Origin: Semisulcospira habei
Taxonomy: Eukaryota > Mollusca > Gastropoda > Semisulcospiridae
Reading direction: 5' to 3'
DNA length: 64,000 nt
NCBI GenBank assembly: GCA_036245525.1
Contig: BTPG01000007.1
Span: 169,324,128 to 169,388,127, forward strand
Shown here: piece after piece, positions 49,691 through 64,000 of the stretch
Layout: each line of letters starts with the position of its first letter
Position numbering within the stretch: the first letter of the stretch is position 1
Notes under the pieces: generated by a model
The model's database searches: none
Told to the model about the DNA's origin: nothing
The model's input: the letters and a program-made list of their open reading frames with translations, nothing else
Position numbers and translations under genes: made by a program

Positions 49691-49759
49691 TCTTTACTCT
49701 CCGACTCGTATGAAGAAAAGTGAGCGTTAGCAAAAAGGGTTTAAGAAGAAGATGTGAAC

Positions 49760-61147
<11,388 letters not shown>

Positions 61148-61316
61148 CGTGAAAAGTTGTTTGTATCCCAGTACTGAAGACGGATTATGATAAATATTCA
61201 ACTGTTGAAGCCTTTTCCTTTGAAACAATGCCAACAAGGCATAAATTTGTTCAAGCGCAACTTTATGACGATGTCAAGATTCTGCCACTGATCGCTGCGT
61301 TTTGATTGGTTTCGTT

Positions 61317-61324
61317 TATTTATA
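61317..61324 (-). promoter_or_regulatory. TATA box of the astacin gene
   Basis: On - reads TATAAATA, about 170 bp upstream of the ATG; the start site would be near 61290. Assigned by position only. Confidence 0.5.
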
Positions 61325-61334
61325 CCATGACCAT

Positions 61335-61510
61335 GCACCTCATTCAGTCCCACAGCCAATATAATACGATCGTCTGCTGAGCGCGTCGTATTAGTCGCTG
61401 GAGACGGACCAACCACAATTGCTCAAGGGTAGTGCCTGATTCGCTAGGCGCCTTACAGGCGCCCAGCGAATCAGGCACTGCCCTTGGACTTTTCTGCTGA
61501 ATACAGCTCT
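61335..61510. repeat. MITE family B, copy 19, next to the astacin TATA box
   Basis: CACCTCATTCAGTCCCACAG end. Core GTGCCTGATTCGCTAGGCGCC with GGCGCCCAGCGAATCAGGCAC, a fourth arm variant that still pairs. It begins about 10 bp upstream of the TATA box. Confidence 0.85.
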
Positions 61511-61889
61511 CTTTAATGACACTGGCAAAGAAAAGAAAATGAATACTAAACTTCCTTAATAATGAGAGTGCGGATTTCTGGCGTGATAATGACTCATGAT
61601 ACTTAAATTACGCGATATTCTGACACCCCCACCCCACCCCACCCCCCACCCCGCCCCCCATCAACACTGGGCTCCTTTTTTGGGAATGAAAGATTACTGG
61701 ATCACGCCTTATTTCGTTGAAGGTTGTCATTTGAGTCCAGATACTCATATTCTTTCTTTATATTTAAAATATACTAATGGTCAAAACTTAAGGGCCACTT
61801 TTTATCGCAGACGCACCGACAATACCACACAAATAATGTAACAATACTTGGAGTCAGTACTTTGCTCATTTATTCAGTAACAATTTCAT

Positions 61890-62103
61890 TTAACTCATTG
61901 TACCCCAAGACCGAAATCCCAAAATTTTGTCGTTGTCCTCTGAAGACTGCAGTGCAGTGCAGGACACAGATCGACCATGATAGTTCAAGGGTAATGACAG
62001 AATAGCTTGGCGCCCATAGGCGCCAAGCTATTCTGACGTCACCCTTGAACTGTCATGGTCGATCCATATCTTGCTGTGGTGTGTCTGGGGTAGAATGAGT
62101 TAA
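61890..62103 (-). repeat. MITE family B, copy 20, nested in a Tc1 element
   Basis: TTAACTCATTGTACCCCAAG to GGGGTAGAATGAGTTAA, 214 bp like copies 4, 5, 8 and 17. The arms have a mismatch near TGACAG/CTGACG. Confidence 0.92.
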
Positions 62104-62119
62104 GTTTTGAGTAAATCAA

Positions 62120-62548
62120 GCAATTGTAACAACAGCAGTACGTTAGAATGTTCACCTACCCCTCATTTGAAAAGTCACACAAGACTGGTCCAGTCAGTAG
62201 CGAGTTTGAAGCCAAGCATTTGATGCAACGTTGACGCATGAAGTTCACCCGGGTTCGGAGAACATGTTGTGGGATCGTTGACGTCGCAGAGTGGTTGACG
62301 TGACAGTTCGGTCGCGCAGAGCCGCCACACAGAGGTATCTGTCCTCCCTTTTGCTGGTGCAGCGCGGGGCGTCCTGAGCAGGGTCATCATTCTGCCCTTC
62401 CAGTTTCTTAGAATCGTGCCAGCAGCCTCTGGATCACTGAATGGGACACCCCAAGACACCTCCCAACTTCTCGTTCGGAAATTCCATCCTGCAGCCATGC
62501 TAGCGCCCGGCCTTGATCTACTGGCGTTAGGCTTCGTCGTGGTGGCAT
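62120..62548 (-). pseudogene. Tc1-like transposase N-terminal part
   Basis: ATG at 62546-62548 opens MPPRRSLTPVDQGRALAWLQ and DGISEREVGRCLGVSHSVIQ + RLLARF, a paired-type helix-turn-helix DNA-binding domain of Tc1 transposases. A stop follows; the next part reads in the same and another frame (RVNFMRQRC, LTGPVLC). The DDE catalytic domain is missing. Confidence 0.8.
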
Positions 62549-62941
62549 GGTTAGGAAAATGTCAATTATGCCCCTAATGTACCGGTATTTGTAGCAAAAC
62601 AAAAGTGCTCAGTGTTCACGACTGACCCCTTTAGCACATGCATCCCGACTTTACCGAGTTTTTCTACCTGCCTGCCGTTGGTACGCTTGCCGATCTCGCA
62701 CAGCTTTTCACAAAAAATGACGATGTTTCACGTGCATTTGACACGTTCGTGGAAATTGATAAATTGTTGTCTATTGTTCCCTGTACAGTGGACTGTCTAA
62801 GGTCAACTTTTAACCCATTTGATTCCAAAGAACATTGTATTTTATTAGCGAACTTGCGACGATAAACAATGACACAAAAAAGTGGGGTGGCCCTTACGGT
62901 TTGACCATTAGAATAGTATTGTGGACACACACGCAGCGTCA

Positions 62942-63034
62942 TTAACCATTTGCCTGTCGGTAGCTGTTTTTGTCGCGAAGATTCCGACAGGAATCATCGC
63001 GACAAAAGCAACTACCGACAGCCAAAGGTTTGAA
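62942..63034. repeat. MITE family C, copy 6
   Basis: TTAACCATTTGCCTGTCGGTA; arms GTAGCTGTTTTTGTCGCGA and TCGCGACAAAAGCAACTAC; end CCGACAGCCAAAGGTTTGA. Confidence 0.88.
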
Positions 63035-63609
63035 CTATTAATACTGTGATTTGTGTTGGCACAGTGATTTGTTTGATCGAAATGTGTTTGTTTTGTTTTA
63101 ACCTAGCATCCTTGTCTAGTTTTGATTTAGTTTGTTTGTATATATCGTTAGTTTTTAACAAAAGCTTTATGCATAAAGCTGTCAACTCGGCTAAACCTCC
63201 ATCGTCCCCGCACCTCCCCCTCTCCCCACCCACCCCCATCTCCTACTTTCCCGCCACCCGATCAGTCGTGAATCCCCCTCCCCCAATCTAGTCCCCACCC
63301 ATAGTCCCTCTATCCTCCCCCCACTCCCCTACCCGGCCTTCTACCACGCTCACCCCCACTCGGCCACCCCGCCCCTAGCGGTTGGCTGTTTTGGGAGTTG
63401 GGGACTGTGCGTCCTCGACACGAGAGTGACAATGGACGGACATGAGGGGCAGGTTATGTGGGACAGAGTCAACTATTGTCTATGGAACAATGATTAGTTC
63501 AGGCGCACTGCGACTAGGTTTTACAATAACCTTTCATGGGACACGCTTTAGAGCACGCCCGCCTTTTCCTCTGGATTGCCACTGCTGATCGCACTGTCCA
63601 AACCGCCTT
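63035..63609. other. non-coding; C-rich block and repeat H fragment
   Basis: C/A-rich DNA at 63195-63375 and a repeat-H-like stretch at 63430-63520. No gene. Confidence 0.5.
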
Positions 63610-63830
63610 ATCTCTTTCACTGTGGATGGACGCACAATTATGTCATTGAAAGCAGGGGTAATTCAACACCAATTAATGATCCCGTCAATCCAAACAACAC
63701 TGGTACAAACAGCGTCAGCAAGAGACAAAGAGTCTCATGAGCGGGGGCATCTGCGGGAGCTCATGTGGCCCTTTGCCTATTGCAGTTGGGTCTGTCAGTT
63801 TGCGTTATTCCGGCGGGGAAGCGCGTAATT
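63610..63830 (+). repeat. MITE family A, diverged copy 13
   Basis: TCTTTCACTGTGGATGGACG start; CGTCAGCAAGAGACAAAGAG, TCTCATGAGCGGGGGC and GCGGGAGCTCATGTGGCCC, then TATTGCAGTTGGGTCTG. Confidence 0.7.
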
Positions 63831-64000
63831 GCAATGGACGCCCGAGTCATTAAGTGCAGCATCGCCACACAATTGCGACGCTCAGTCTGATAACCGGACC
63901 TGACTAATCAGCTACACAGCCATTGGATCTTTGACTGCCACAGCGCAGCCGTGAACGATGAGTCCGAAATCATTGCGTATTCGGTTGATGCTGCGTTTCC

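Larger units (their letters stand above)
61774..62911 (-). mobile_element. dead Tc1/mariner-type transposon with nested MITE
   Basis: Terminal inverted repeats CTAATGGTCAAAACTTAAGG + GCCAC (61774) and the complement of GTGGCCCTTACGGTTTGACC + ATTAG (ending 62911). The transposase remnant is at 62120-62548 on -. A family B MITE (61890-62103) lies inside near the left end. Confidence 0.8.

Overview
The window looks like nuclear DNA of a mollusc, most likely a marine gastropod. It has split genes with GT-AG introns, tRNA-derived SINEs, non-LTR retrotransposons, a decayed Polinton, Tc1 and LTR remnants, long dinucleotide microsatellites and very many short hairpin elements. Species is inferred, not proven.

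Two host genes can be rebuilt exon by exon with every phase consistent. (1) On +, 2981-9429: a TATA box, a short 5'UTR exon and five coding exons give a 170-residue secreted EF-hand protein with two canonical calcium loops. A copy of its last two coding exons lies alone at 20680-21137 with a broken donor. (2) On -, 61324 down to 49760: eleven exons give a 440-residue secreted astacin metalloprotease. It has a signal peptide, propeptide, astacin catalytic domain, small Cys-rich module, Thr-Gly linker and two ShKT domains. A further exon at 47512-47726 in the same phase encodes a Gly/Ser-rich stretch ending in a hydrophobic GPI-type tail and could be an alternative 3' end.

Layout. 1-3 kb: hairpin elements and low-complexity DNA. 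3-9.4 kb: EF-hand gene, introns full of palindromic repeats. 9.5-13.1 kb: repeats, microsatellites and a solo-LTR-like unit. 13.3-19.3 kb: decayed Polinton/Maverick (adintovirus-like) with capsid and packaging-ATPase genes. 19.3-24.4 kb: SINEs, hairpins, simple repeats. 24.4-27.2 kb: GC-rich tandemly duplicated Pro/Thr-rich ORFs of unknown origin. 27.2-37.5 kb: no recognisable gene, dense hairpin elements and a 44-bp tandem array. 37.6-41.7 kb: a broken non-LTR retrotransposon. 42-47 kb: repeats. 47.5-61.3 kb: astacin gene with a LINE, SINEs, hairpins and an 82-bp array in its introns. 61.8-62.9 kb: a dead Tc1 element with a hairpin element nested in it. 62.9-64 kb: hairpins and C-rich DNA.

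The most striking feature is a population of about 50 short palindromic elements in several families. Many begin and end with TTAA followed by CCC or CTC (piggyBac-like ends). The two arms of one copy often carry matching complementary changes compared with other copies. Two families have also seeded tandem arrays from their own internal sequence.
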